A stretch of DNA of 38,631 nucleotides from Blastocladiella britannica (GCA_025349905.2 MU624628.1:1-38631), one strand, 5' to 3'; positions 22,247 through 33,481 are shown, counted from the first letter of the stretch. Notes: a model not told the origin generated them from the sequence alone. Made by a program: numbers and translations.

Positions 22247-25200
22247 ATGGCAGGCCATGCGATTCGACACCTCGACGAACTGAGCGCCGCCCAGCGCGAC
22301 CGATTGCGGCACGAGCCTGCCTTGGCGCCCCTCATGCTCGCTGGTATCTTAATTATTTTCTGCTCCCAAGTCCACGAAATATTAAGTGAAATTTTATACA
22401 GATACCTGGACCGCGCTCCTCCGCGACGAAATCCGCCTCGACACGGACCCGCGTACCGTCGCGTCCCTGTGTGAATGTGCGATCGCGCAGTCGCCTGGTA
22501 CACACTGTCCTCCTTCTTTATGATCAATCAGGACAACACCTAAATTATAATGAAAACAGCCTTCGAAGTGTACCACCTGTACTGCAAGCTCATTCATGAC
22601 AATGTCTCCGAGTATCTCGAGGTACTGGCCGAGGCGCCCGAGGAGGCCATCAACCACACCCCAATTTACGCGTGGCCCGATGGATGCATGGCGATCTTGG
22701 CCAGCGCCCTTGATGCGCAGGGCGCGCACTTTGTGCGCGGGCACGAACTGTTTGAGCTGTTTATGGATCTGCATGACAAGTTTGGGTTCGTTCTATCGTT
22801 TTTGTGGTTGTCGGTCGCAGCGAGCTCACTCTTGGACGATAGATCTCCGCCAGAAGTCATTCGGCAGCTGTACTTGGAGCGATTGGCGGTGCCCTGTCAA
22901 GGTATCCACCGCGTCCATTATTCTTTATTCGGCGTTAAACTCACTTGAAATGCAAACAAAATAGCTCTGACCGACACCTTCGGCCAGTACACGGCATTCG
23001 AGTCTCGCCTCGCGTCCACCTCCAAATCGCTCGCATCCCATTTCGAATCCCATTTAGCGACCGCCAACGCCATCTACCAGCCGACGCTGACCACCGCGAC
23101 CGAGTGGGCGCAGCAGTACGAGCGGCCTTTGCTCTCACCCGATCCGTCCACATCCACCGCCACTACGCTCGCCGCCACTGTCGCCGCGTACTTGTCAGAG
23201 GTAATATCGACATATGCGCGTGCACCCGCAATCCGCGGGTTCTTGGAACGCACGGTCGGCGAATTCGTTGGAGCAGCGGCGGGAATCGCCACTGTCGCGC
23301 AGTTCGCCGAGTCGCAGTGGACGCAGTATATTTCATGGGCAGCATCGCCGTCCAGCTTACCCGGCGGCGACGGCGCAGCATTGGCGGCGCTGGTGGCCGC
23401 GCGGTCCACGGTCGCGTGCCCAACGTCGGCGCGGCTGCACGTTGCAAGGATGAGGCGCGCGCTGCACTTGGCCGCTGCCGCGGACGTGGTGGCGGTGGTC
23501 GCGGACGCGATGGATGCCATGGCGACCGCAACTGTTTCGGATGACACGACGGCAGCGCTGGATGCTATCAATCAAGTCGCGACCGACGGCGTGCGGTGGG
23601 TGGCGCGGATCGACCCCACCGCTGCACGCGACGCAGTGGCCGCGGTGCTGGCGGTGCGTGCTGCCACGCTCCAGCGATTGGGTATGGCGCCGGCTGTGGA
23701 CGACGACTCGGTCGATCACGACGCCGCGCAACTGGCGGGGCCGGACCCGACGTATGCGCTCGAGTCCGCGGTGGTGCAGGCATGTGCCGGTGTTAGTTTT
23801 GCCTCGGACGCGCCTGTGAGCGGGCAACAGCAGCAACTGTGCGCGTCGGTCGAGTGGGCCGTGGCTCGATTGCTGGGCGGATGCGCTGCGGCGCGGCCGT
23901 GGTCTAAAGTGATTCGGGCCATTGCCGACGCCCCCACGTTCCCGCTTGCTTTATCTTCTACCGACTCCGCCACAACCGCCGTGGCTACCGCACCAATCGC
24001 AGTACAGCAGCCACAACGTCACGGACACGCCGCTGCCACCGCAGCCGCCGAGTCCGCGGTGCGTGTGCGCGAACTGTACCGCGCCGCCTCGGAGCGCGTC
24101 GCCGACGACCCGCGCGCGCTGCTGGCCGACTGGCTCGAGTGGGAAACGGCGTGGGGATCCGTCAACGACATTGAGGCGCTGGTGGACCGCATCGGTGCGC
24201 TCAACGCGTACTATGCCGACTACTACCAAGCGCAGGCAGCAGCGGCGACGGCAGCCTCGACGTCGACAGCTGTGGATACGGCCGATGCAATGGTGGTCAG
24301 CAATGATTCGGTAGCGCCAGCATCGCGACCGGCCACGAAACGGCGCCGCGAACCGAGCGCGAGCCAGGCGAAGCGCGACGCTGAGCGCGCGGCCCGGCGG
24401 ACCGGTGGCGCCGTCGTTCCAGAGACAGCGGACGACGACAATGAAGAGGACTACGAGCAGCAGCCAGCGGCCAAGCGCGCCAAGTCCTCTTCCTCGTCGT
24501 CCGAACCTCCCGCAAAACCACTCCCTCCGAAAATGACGGCCGAGCAGCAACAAGAGAAACTCAACCGCACAGTGGTCATCAAGCACGTCCTACCGTCCAA
24601 CGAGCTTGCGTTACGCACGTTGCTGTCGGCGTGCGGCGAGATCAAGGACCTAAGGTTCCTGCCGCAACCCGACCCAACTACCACCCCGACCCAGGTGTTT
24701 GTGCAGTTCCGCGACGTCGAGTCTATTCTGCAAGCGTTCCGGATGCGCCGCGAACTGAAGCTCGCCGCGTCGGTCAAGCCGCTGCCGATGGAAATGGCTG
24801 CCGGAGCGACCCTGGACCCACTGGCGGTCCTGCACGCAGAAATGGAGGCGGCCAAAGCCGCGGCGGTCCGCGACAAGGAAGTAAAGCACGCGGTGTACGC
24901 GGCGGCCGATCGCGAGGGACGGTCGGTTTATGTGGCCAACTTGGGCAAAGGGATCGATGCGGATGCGGTGCGCGCGGCATTCAACAGCAACGCCGAGGAA
25001 GAAGGTGGAGAGTTGGTGGAGGACGTGCGGCTGATGGTCACCAAGCTGGGCGAGCATAAAGGGTTCGGGTACGTGACGATGCGCGACGCCGAGGCTGCGC
25101 GTGCGGCCGTGAACCGGTGGCATGGTCGCCATTTACCGGGGGCCGAGGGCCGGAAGCTGGTGGTGGCGATCTCGGACCCGAGCAAGCGCAAGAACCGCGG

Positions 25201-26197
25201 CACTGACGGTGCCGCTCCTATGGCGGCCTCATCTGGAAATGCGCCGCCGGTGGTGCGAGGCACGCGCGTGCGCGACTACGACCCGCGCGTGGTGTTTGTG
25301 CGCAACATCGGGTTCAAGACCACCCAAGTGGCGTTACGAGCGGCTCTCGAGCAACCCGGCGGCCCGTTGCTGGATCTCCGAATGCCCAAGGACGATGCCG
25401 GCAAACCGCGAGGCGTCGCGTTCGCCACCTACGACTCGGCCGACGCTGCTGCCGCCGCCGTCACCGCGATCAACGGCACCACCCTCGACGGCCGCGTCCT
25501 GCACCTCTCGATCGCCCAACCGACCGCGGGGGGGACGCTGATCCCGACTCCATCCACGCCCGAGTCAACGCTGGACCCCACGACCGTAACAGCGCACCCG
25601 CGACTAGCGCGCGACCAGCAAGAAAGGACCGCGGCGGCGCGGCAGCGCGTGGTGGACGACGCGGTGCAGGCGGCGTCCCGGGCGAAACGGGCCGAGGCCG
25701 ATAAGATGGGCGCGCGGGCTAAGCGCCGGGTGCTGGTCACGGGGATTCCCACGGACGCCAAAGTATCGGCATGGGGAGACGGCGCGGCCGGAATCACGCA
25801 CGTGTCGGCGGGAAATGCTGCTGATGGAGCGCGCATTCTCACGTTCGAGACCGAGCCGTTGGCCGCGACTGCTGCTCTCGCGCTTAACGGGACTGTGGTC
25901 GATGGGTACACGGTTGCGGCGCGAGTGCTGGTGGAGCGATCGGATCCTGACGCGCCTGGGCCGTCGTCAGCAGCCGTGGGTCTTCCTCCATTGCGCGGTA
26001 GCGGTGTAACTGGCGGAGGTCGGCCCAAGCGCCGCGTAGTAGTGGTTGCACCTGCCTCTGCTTCTGGTAATGGGAGTGGATCGGCACCGCAGCAGCAGCA
26101 ACCCAAGTCCAATGACGCGTTCCGAGAACTGTTCATGCAGAGCCGTGGCGGTGCAGATGTTGCAGCAGCAGCACATGGAAAAGCATTGCCTCAATAG
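22247..26197 (+). CDS. SART3: SART3/Prp24-type U6 snRNP recycling factor (HAT repeats plus four RRMs)
   Basis: RNA-binding factor that re-anneals U6 with U4 snRNA during spliceosome recycling in the nucleus. Exons are 22247-22343, 22402-22497, 22560-22785, 22843-22901 and 22965-26197 (introns 58, 62, 57, 63 nt), giving 1236 aa. The N-terminal half has HAT-type helices (TWTALLRDEI, AFEVYHLYCKLI, VIRQLYLERLAVP, TFGQYTAFES). A Ser/Lys/Glu-rich nuclear-type linker with KRRREPS and AAKRAKSS follows. Four RRMs start at about 692 (RTVVIKHVLPSN), 811 (RSVYVANLGKGI), 932 (RVVFVRNIGFKT) and 1079 (RRVLVTGIPTD). The near-terminal KSNDAFRELFMQS matches the C-terminal LSm-binding motif of Prp24 and SART3. 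The third intron (57 nt, donor GTTCGT) has no stop and could be retained. The start is the first ATG whose frame splices into HAT sequence, and it leaves only 17 nt after the upstream stop. Confidence 0.85.
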
Positions 26198-26355
26198 GAA
26201 TGCTGTGGCGCAGCCTCGTGAAGCAGAAAAAACGGAAGGTCGACGACGCCCGTCGAATATATATACCTCTTCGGGATACTATTTTACAAATATTGCAGGG
26301 TCGAATATACTGTTGTATAATAAACTGTAACCATATATACTTATAACATACAAAA
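26198..26355 (+). promoter_or_regulatory. SART3 terminator / transgelin promoter
   Basis: A 158-nt gap serving both genes. AATATATATACC at 26256-26267 is a TATA candidate about 90 nt before the transgelin ATG. AATAAA at 26319-26324 lies 122 nt past the SART3 stop and 32 nt before the next ATG, so the 3' end of one transcript and the 5' end of the next probably overlap. Confidence 0.45.
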
Positions 26356-27179
26356 ATGACTGACTCGGACGTTCCCGTGTACGGTATCGACGTGGAGCTC
26401 AAGGCAAAGCTCGACGGCAAGGTGTCGGCCGAGCAAATCGACGATGGTATGTGTATATATTTACGTTCTTATTTAATACTGAGACAGAATTAATAAAAAT
26501 GGATGCATAACAGCTCGCCGCTGGATCGCCGAGGTTCTGGGCCGCGACGTGCCAGTGCTCGACCAGCCCACGCTCAAGGACGGCACGCTGTTGCTGGAAC
26601 TGCTGGCAGCCATTACTGGCAAAACGGTGAAGATCCAGCGGTCCAAGATGCCGTTTATGCAGGTACTTAGCTTCCAATGTTAATTCTCTGAAGCAATACT
26701 GACTCTATTGAAATGAATTAAAGATGGAAAACGTTGCCCAGTTCCTGCTCGGCGCCGAAAAGCTCGGGTGCCCGCAACACGACCTGTTCCAGACCATTGA
26801 TCTGTACGAAAACAAGAACTTTGGCCAGGTGATCATGGCACTGTACTCGGTTGCGCGGCACGCGCACAAGGCCGGGTTGCAAGTGCCGCTGCTGGGACCC
26901 AAGTTGAATGATCGTCAGGTATGCTTTTTTGATTTGTTTTGTATTATGAAGGAAGTGAACTGACCTTTGGTTCGAAATAGGAGCGCAACTTTTCCGACGA
27001 GCAGCTGGATGCAGGCAGGTACGTGCCGAGCATTCTGTCGCAGGTGGCCAATGTATGTTACTTTTGCTTTGTTGGTTGAGAATGCAATCAAACTCACAAG
27101 GAACAATTGATCTGTGCAGCCCGGAGCGTCAGGAGGTACCATCTACGGCATTCCCCGCCAGGCCGTGTACAAGCCTTGA
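26356..27179 (+). CDS. Transgelin/calponin-like actin-bundling protein (single CH domain)
   Basis: Small actin-binding protein of the transgelin/SM22 type (fungal relatives are Scp1 and Stg1), expected at cortical actin. Exons are 26356-26446, 26514-26662, 26724-26918, 26981-27052 and 27120-27179 (introns 67, 61, 62, 67 nt), giving 188 aa, typical for the family. Residues about 25-140 form the CH domain: ARRWIAEVLG, then LKDGTLLLELL, MENVAQFLLGAEKLG, then LFQTIDLYENKNFGQVI and YSVARHAHK. The C-terminal FSDEQLDAGRYVPSI and NPGASGGTIYG correspond to the single calponin-like repeat of transgelins. It has the densest introns of the window relative to size. The start is AAAAATG, 158 nt after SART3. 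Confidence 0.93.
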
Positions 27180-27312
27180 TAGGAAGGGTGTGAGGTGTAT
27201 AGAGAGCGGAGCCTGGGGTGCAATGAAATACATTTCCATTTGGATCTTCCCACGACTTCCACGCCTCCACTGATCCACCAGCAACTTTAACCGAATACAA
27301 TACAAAAAAAAA

Positions 27313-28362
27313 ATGTTATACCTGCCCCCACAAGTGACCACCGCTCTTGCTCTCCTGGCCACCGCCGCGCTTGCCGTGGCCGCGCTCTCGCACGCGCGTT
27401 TCCGTGCCGCCGCGCACCACGCGGCCGCCCACCCGCCTCCCGGAACCCGCATCGTAATTGTCGGCGCGTCGTCAGGTGTTGGCGCGTCTCTGGCGGTCGC
27501 GTACGCGTCGCGCGGGTGCTCCCTGGTCTTGTCGGCGCGTCGGACCGAACAGCTCGATGCTGTGCAGCAGCAGTGCGTGGACGCCGGAGCGGCACGGGTG
27601 CTGGTAGTGGCGGCGGACGCGACGGATCCGGTTGCGCTCAGGGCGTTGCATGACCGAGCGGTCGCGTTCTTTGCCTCCGCACCGAAAAGTGCCACCGCCA
27701 ATGAGAAGGGAAATGAGGAAGAAATGGTCGACCGCGTCGTGTACTGCGCGGGCGCACTCACCGTGTGCCCGTTCTCGGCGACCCAGCGCATGCGCGACGA
27801 GGACGCGGCCGACTTGATCAACCGGGTGTTCGCCGTCAACGCCACCGCGCCGATCTTGCTGGCCCGCGTGTTCTGGCCGTCGCTGCGCCGCGCCGCCGAG
27901 AAACGGCTCACTGCCAACGACTCCGAGGATGAATTGGTCCCACCGCAGCCCGCGTTCGCGATCGTGTCGTCGGCAGCAGGTATTCTCCCTGCGCCCTCGC
28001 GCGCGCTGTACTGCGGGGCCAAGGCCGCGCTGCACGGGTTCTTTGACGCGCTGCGCATCGAGGAGCGCCGCGAACCGTGTCCGGTGCGGGTGTTGCTGAT
28101 GGCCCCCGGAACAATCTTGGGCACCGACCTTAGGGCTACTGCGCTGGACCGGGGGTTATGGGAAGATGATATGCCGACGGGAACTACGCGCGGTGGGGTC
28201 CCCGTGGACACGGTGGTGGCGCAGATGCTGGCGCAGGTGGACGACTTGGTCACGGTGCCGGCATGGTACGGGGTGGTGCGCACGGTGCGCACGATCGCCC
28301 CCGATCTGATTGACTGGGCGGCCATGCGCAAGTACCGCACGGCTCCGAAGTCGCGGTCCTGA
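27313..28362 (+). CDS. Membrane-anchored short-chain dehydrogenase/reductase (DHRS7-like)
   Basis: NAD(P)-dependent oxidoreductase of the classical SDR family, 349 aa in one exon. The start is preceded by an A10 run. The N-terminal helix (about 8-28, VTTALALLATAALAVAALS) should anchor it in the ER or another membrane. The cofactor motif GASSGVG is at residues 51-57. Strand-4 NAG is replaced by CAG (YCAGAL). Catalytic residues are Ser220, Tyr233 and Lys237 (SS-AAG, YCGAK). The sequence after the active site (AALHGFFDALRIEE, then LLMAPGTI) resembles DHRS7/DHRS7B more than 3-ketodihydrosphingosine reductase, but the substrate cannot be told. It is one of three intronless genes here. The 3' end converges on the Hsp70-like gene, 38 nt apart. 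Confidence 0.88.
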   Translation: MLYLPPQVTTALALLATAALAVAALSHARFRAAAHHAAAHPPPGTRIVIVGASSGVGASLAVAYASRGCSLVLSARRTEQLDAVQQQCVDAGAARVLVVAADATDPVALRALHDRAVAFFASAPKSATANEKGNEEEMVDRVVYCAGALTVCPFSATQRMRDEDAADLINRVFAVNATAPILLARVFWPSLRRAAEKRLTANDSEDELVPPQPAFAIVSSAAGILPAPSRALYCGAKAALHGFFDALRIEERREPCPVRVLLMAPGTILGTDLRATALDRGLWEDDMPTGTTRGGVPVDTVVAQMLAQVDDLVTVPAWYGVVRTVRTIAPDLIDWAAMRKYRTAPKSRS

Positions 28363-28400
28363 CTCGTCTTTTTGTAAAGTGAAGAAATACATTGGTTGGT

Positions 28401-30694
28401 TCACTCGTACTGTAACGACGTATCAAACACCTCGCCATTGGCCGAATTGGTGACCATGACGCTGATCTCGGTTGCGCCAAAAACAAACTGGAGTGTCATT
28501 GTGTGAGTCAATAGTCAAATCCAGAAAAGGGACATGGAGCGTACCGCCACATCAAGACCGCGTTCGGTCGCGGAAGGGGAAATGGTGACTTTGACGGTGC
28601 CAACGTGCTGGCACCCATCGTCCTCAATCGACAGCGGCTGCGTCTGGTTCGAAATGTACACTCGGAGCTCCGCGTCGCTTGCGCCGGCGTCCACGCTGAC
28701 ACCGCACTGGCACACCTCGCCCCTGGTCTTGAGCTCGCCGAGGGTCGCCACTTTTCGGAATCTAATGTGTGCATAAGCCTTGTGTGTGAGTCCTCTCACG
28801 CAACAAGGTTAAAACAAAGGAAAGGCGCACGCACCCATATCGAATCATACGCCGGCCCTTCTTGGTCCGGTACCAGTCCACATCGGACAGGTCCTGGTCA
28901 TCGGTCGCCCGGATGCGGCACTGGTACCCGATGGTTTGGCGAAGGCAACGCGACTGGACCACGTTGGGATCGACGCCTACAAAATGATCCTCGCGATGAG
29001 AAGAAAAAAAAAAAAACGGACCTGGCTGCGACGACAATGAAGAAACATACCGAAAATCACTGCCCCTTCCAGCACGGCAGAGCCGGGAGTCGCGGGCACA
29101 AGCACCCGGACCGCACTGTGCACTTTCGTGACGTCCTTGCGAATAATCCCGACCACATAGCTGCGCGGGAAAATGAGATCGACGTCACAGTCAGTTCTTG
29201 CCCAAGGGACCAAAACGAAGAACGAAAAAAGAACATACGGGGTGGAAAATCCGCCAACACACGCAACCTTGTTGACGGCGGTGGCACCAGTAGCAGGATC
29301 CGAGCACTTGTCCAGCATCCGCAACGTCACGTCCCTGATCTGGTCCAGGACGCCATGGAAAAACGACCGAACGAGGTCCGTCGAGAGCTGCAGAACCTCG
29401 CCCTCCCCAGGATCCGTGTTGCCCGGAATCGCGTCCTTATTGGCCTTAATGATCCGCTCCGAGACTAACACGCCGTTCTCGTCCTTCATCCTCCCGATCG
29501 GCTTGCCAATGGTGATCTCGTTGCTGCCATCACTGACGGTCCCGTCAAACGAGTTTTTGATGGTTTGCCATGCATTCATGGCCTTGGCACGGAGCTCGGA
29601 CGAGTTAAAAAGCTTGGCACTCGCGGCCGGACCCAGAACGGTGCGCAGGTACGCCTCGAACGCTTGGTCAACCAACGACGATCCGCCAATGATGCCCTCA
29701 CCTGGCGCCAACTCCAACATGTGGATCGAGCCCTCGGCCGCTGGATTCTTGACCACGCTGAATGCCGCAAGGTCAATGGTGCCGCCACCTATATGGAGTG
29801 CGGTTGAGAATTCCTTGCCCAAAAAAAAAAAAAATGAGGACGAACCGCAATCAACAACTAACACATTGTCGTCAACTTTGACGCTCTCAGAGGTCATGGC
29901 GACCGAGAGCAGCGCGGCTTCAGGTTCCAGGCACAACAAAAGGTTTGCCGAGTCCTCGGCTGGGATCAGACCCGCCAGGGACATGGCCTTGCGCATCCGT
30001 GCCTTGGCCCGCGGCGTCCACATGGCCGGCACCGTCAGCACCCAGCGAATTGTGTGCAGATCCGGCGGGCTGTTTTTTTTTTCGTTCCCAAAGTCAGTTG
30101 AATGACAAAAAAAAATACACGTATGGGATGGATCATACCTGCCCCCCTTCCTGGACTGAATATCCTTTTGAACTTCGCTGGCCATGTGCTTCAAGTACAC
30201 GCCGATGCAGTGCTCGACCCTGTGACCCGCAACAGCCGCGTCCGGGTACACGGCCGCCAGTTGATCCATCACCAATTGACCGGCCTCCGAGGCAGCCCAT
30301 TCGTTGTTCAAGAGCAGCTTGATCCGATCAAGAAACACGAGCATCCCCGACTCTTGGAGTTTGGGACTTACCGACTTTTTCCAGGCGAGATTTCCCCAGT
30401 CAACGTACTCGTGCAGCGGTTCTCTGAGGTCTTTCTGATACAGCAGGGCCGTGCGGTGCTTCGGGTAATCGCCTGAGCTGCCGGGCCATTGGTGTTTGAC
30501 ATTGATCAACGCCCGGACGTTACGTTTCTGCTGTAAGGCCGCCGGGTCCAACTCGTTTGCCGCAAAGGCGTAGCCCGAGTTGTAGGTGCCGAAATCTATA
30601 CGTATTATTTTGTAAGGACCCTGTCGTTTGACATGAAGAAAAATTGGTAAGCAGTACCAATGGCAACGAGGGGTCCCACAAGAGGTCCGGCCAT
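28401..30694 (-). CDS. HSPA12-like divergent Hsp70 (actin-like ATPase domain protein)
   Basis: Eight exons: 30694-30658, 30595-30139, 30069-29846, 29788-29239, 29160-29051, 28976-28835, 28761-28545 and 28487-28401 (introns 62, 69, 57, 78, 74, 73, 57 nt), giving 607 aa. The ATPase fold shows phosphate-1 loop AIDFGTYNSGYAFA (residues 11-24), phosphate-2 loop DCGGGTIDLAAF (from 238), the segment GEGIIGGSSLVDQAF, and the adenosine-side VGGFSTPYVV (about 417). PATPGSAVLEGAVIFG follows, as in HSPA12A/B and the large HSPA12-like families of some fungi. The short C-terminal beta-rich part ends FDTSLQYE; there is no EEVD-type tail and no classical substrate-binding/lid region. The start ATG follows an A-rich leader and puts the first ATPase strand at residue 9, as expected. 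Three introns (69, 57, 78 nt) lack stops and are 3n, so a single frame reads through all of them. Confidence 0.9.
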
Positions 30695-31079
30695 TTGATT
30701 TTTTTTCTTGTTTTCGTGACGTGCGAGAATGGATGGCTGATAAGGGCGCCCCGATTGATGAAAGCGAGCGAGGAGAGGAAGGGAAGGTGATACGCTTGGT
30801 ACTTGTAAGGTCCACCAGTTTGTGTCCGCGGCAACGCACTTGCTTTTGACATGAACCGAAAAAGATAATGGACACAGTGGAGGCCAAACGACCCATACCA
30901 AATAATGCATCGATTCCTCTGGCATATTGAATCGTAGGCGCGGCTCGGCGGGACGAGATTCACTCAAGATCAAACCATGATCAAAGAGTATCCCAGCTCC
31001 AAAGCTGGAGTCCTCCTGGGCAGCATCGCCTTCAAAAAGCACAAAAACTTAAAAAAAAAAAAAGAAGAGAGACCTTCAC
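30695..31079 (-). promoter_or_regulatory. Intergenic region upstream of the HSPA12-like gene
   Basis: A 385-nt gap between the RhoGAP stop and the Hsp70-like ATG, both on the minus strand. A frame on the minus strand is open across it (to about 31042), but its composition is unlike the neighbours, it has no family similarity, and the A-rich leader before 30694 favours the downstream ATG. An A12-13 run is present near 31051-31063. Confidence 0.4.
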
Positions 31080-33481
31080 TTATTGCCACCTCAACCCCTG
31101 CACATCGACCTCCCACCGCGCGCGCTCAATCAAGTGCCGCAAGAACTGCTGCTCGTACTTGGTATTCTCAAAGATCTCGCGCGGATCTTCGCTCGGACAC
31201 CTAAGGAACGAGGGCGCAAACACCATGGCCAAGTTGGCCACGCTCATCTTGGTGATCTTCATGTACTCGGGCCGGGCAAACAGTTGCAGGAACGCAATGA
31301 CAAACATGGCCACGTTGCGGTGGTACTCGGGCAGCGCGTCAATCAGCGCCAGAGCCCGGTCCGGGTCGTCGGCGGCCGCAATGCACGCCGGGTACGATGC
31401 GGTCGGAATCAACGGGTCGGCGAGCTCACGAAGCCAGAACTTGAGTAAGCCCGCGGGGACCGAAGCTTCCACGATCCCGGCGTCGCTGTACTCGTTGCGC
31501 TCAATGCGGAGCCGCAGATCCGTGATCAGATCGGCGTCGCCGGGGACCCGGAAAATGCCCTCGGTCGTGAATCCTTGCAGCTTGAGCACCAACTGCGCGA
31601 GGAACACCAGGATACGCGGGTACGGCAGGTACGGGTGGGATTGTTGTTGCGAGCGCCTTTTTATGTGTTGGATCAAGTCAATATTCGTAAAGAAACGAAG
31701 TAAGGAAAGAGTACGCACATAATATCGTCCAGCGTCTCGCCAAAGACACTGGCTTCGAACGGTGCCCGGAGCATCCGATCAATCTCGCCCGTGGTCGGTG
31801 TTTTACCGCGCGGCCCGACCTTGCACGACCGCTCGAGCCGGCGGAGTGAGTGCGCGGCCATGATAGTGATTTCCGGAAACCGTTCCAGTGCCGCGGGCCC
31901 AGCGGCGGCGCCCGTGGATGGTGGCAGGTGGCCAAAGATGAATGACTTGAGGTAATCCTGGAAGTTTTTCGACGGCGGGAACGCCGGGGTCAAGCAGACC
32001 ATCACGTCCCACCCTTTCCGGACCGACTCCGGATTGGGGTTACTAGTGAGCTGCTTGCATAGCTGGACGTAGATCTCGTCGCGCATGTCGCCCGCATTGA
32101 CTCCACGGTCCAGAATCCACTGAATGTCGGCGGACCGGTCGTACCCGCGCGGTGGGGCGCGATCGCCCATCGCCCGCTGCAGGACCTTGAAGCACTTCAG
32201 CGTGTCCTTGTGCCGCTGCTTGGACATGACCATCAGTGGGAGACGCAGCGACTCTTTGGTCCATACCAGCAGCTTCTCCACGGGCACCCGACGCCGGAAC
32301 AGCCCGCGCTTTTGCTCGCGAAAGTACTTTTGCGCAAATCCCGAGATCCGGAACTGCGACAACTGCGCGCGCAGGTCCACGGGCATTCCACCCAGCACCC
32401 CGCCCACGACCGTCGCCGACGGAAGCAACGGTGACACGCTGGTCGACGCGGCGCCACCAACGTGGCCGCCACCATGAACCGGGTGCATGGCATGCGCGGC
32501 TGCCGGGTTGTTGGACGGGTTCCCGATCGACATCTTGAGGTCAGACACGGACGCCGATTTCGGGAGCCGCACTGCGTCCGACCCGTTGGGCATGCTGGGT
32601 CCCACTGCCCCTGATGCTGCCGCCGCCGCGGCATGGGTGGTGATAAATGGCCCGGCCGACCGCGGCGGGTCCGACAGGTATCCCGTGGGCGAAGGGTCAC
32701 GCGATGTCGGCGACAGTCCCGCCGTCGGGGACAGGCCCGTTCCACCACCACCACCGCCAGCACGCATCGACTCGTGCAGCATCGACAGCACGGGAGCCGA
32801 CGACGACAGCGCCGATCCGCGCGTATCCACGGGGGACATCAAGTCCTCATTATCGCTGAGCGCCGACAGCGGCGGGTGCTCGTCCATGGGCGTGGTGACG
32901 TTGTACAGGCGGGGCGAGGGCGTACCCCCGTCGACGCCGCGGCCGCTGCTGCCGTTGGTGGTGATCTGCGTGCGCAAAGCCGGGCCGCCGCCCGCCGACG
33001 AGGATGCGGTCGACGAGTCTCCCGTGCCGGGAATGTGCAGGCGCGTGCGGTTGTACGCCGACAGCGACGAGTCGGACGAGTCACCCGCAGCAGCGCCACC
33101 GGAACCGTAGACGGTCCCGTTTGCCGCACCCGACGTACTGGTAGTCTCGGCGGCAGTCAACTGGTCGAGGTTGATGGTCATGCCGTACGCGAGGCTGACG
33201 CGCTTGCCGATAGCGTGCTTCTGGATGTTGATCAGGTTGACCACCACCACCGAGGGCCCGTCGGGCCGCGGCCACTGGGTGACACCCGACCGGGTCGAGT
33301 AGAAGTACGGCACTTTCGACCGCTCGTCCACCAGTTGCCACCAGATCTCGTGTGCGTCGGAGGTGGCCAGTAGTGGCGCCCCCGCAGGAAGGTCCCAGGT
33401 GCATTCGCCCGAGTCCGGGTTGGCGTAAAACGTGTCGCCCGAGTCCGGGTCGCGGATCGGGACCCACGAAGCGGCGGCCAT
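31080..33481 (-). CDS. WW-WW-MyTH4-RhoGAP protein (ARHGAP39/Vilse-like)
   Basis: GTPase-activating protein for Rho/Rac-type GTPases. Exons are 33481-31719 and 31656-31080 (intron 62 nt), giving 779 aa. Two WW domains open the protein: WVPIRDPDSGDTFYANPDSG with TWDLP, and WWQLVDERSKVPYFYSTRSG with TQWPRP. About 230 Ser/Gly/Pro-rich disordered residues follow. A MyTH4 domain at about 362-575 has FREQKRGLFRRRVPVEKLLVW, then DRGVNAGDMRDEIYVQLCKQL and GWDVMVCLTPAFPPSKNFQ. The RhoGAP domain at about 590-779 has YPRILVFLAQLVLKL and GIFRVPGD, with arginine finger Arg624, and NLAMVFAPSFLRC. This order is that of animal ARHGAP39/Vilse, where it links Robo-type receptors and kinesin or actin machinery to Rac; the fungal partner is unknown. 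The WW1 codons contain a 16-bp direct repeat giving two PDSG motifs. Confidence 0.93.

Noticed and set aside
30605..31042. Longer N-terminus for the HSPA12-like protein
   Set aside because: The extension is non-ATG-like in context and unlike the family; the ATG at 30694 follows an A-rich leader and places the first ATPase strand correctly.
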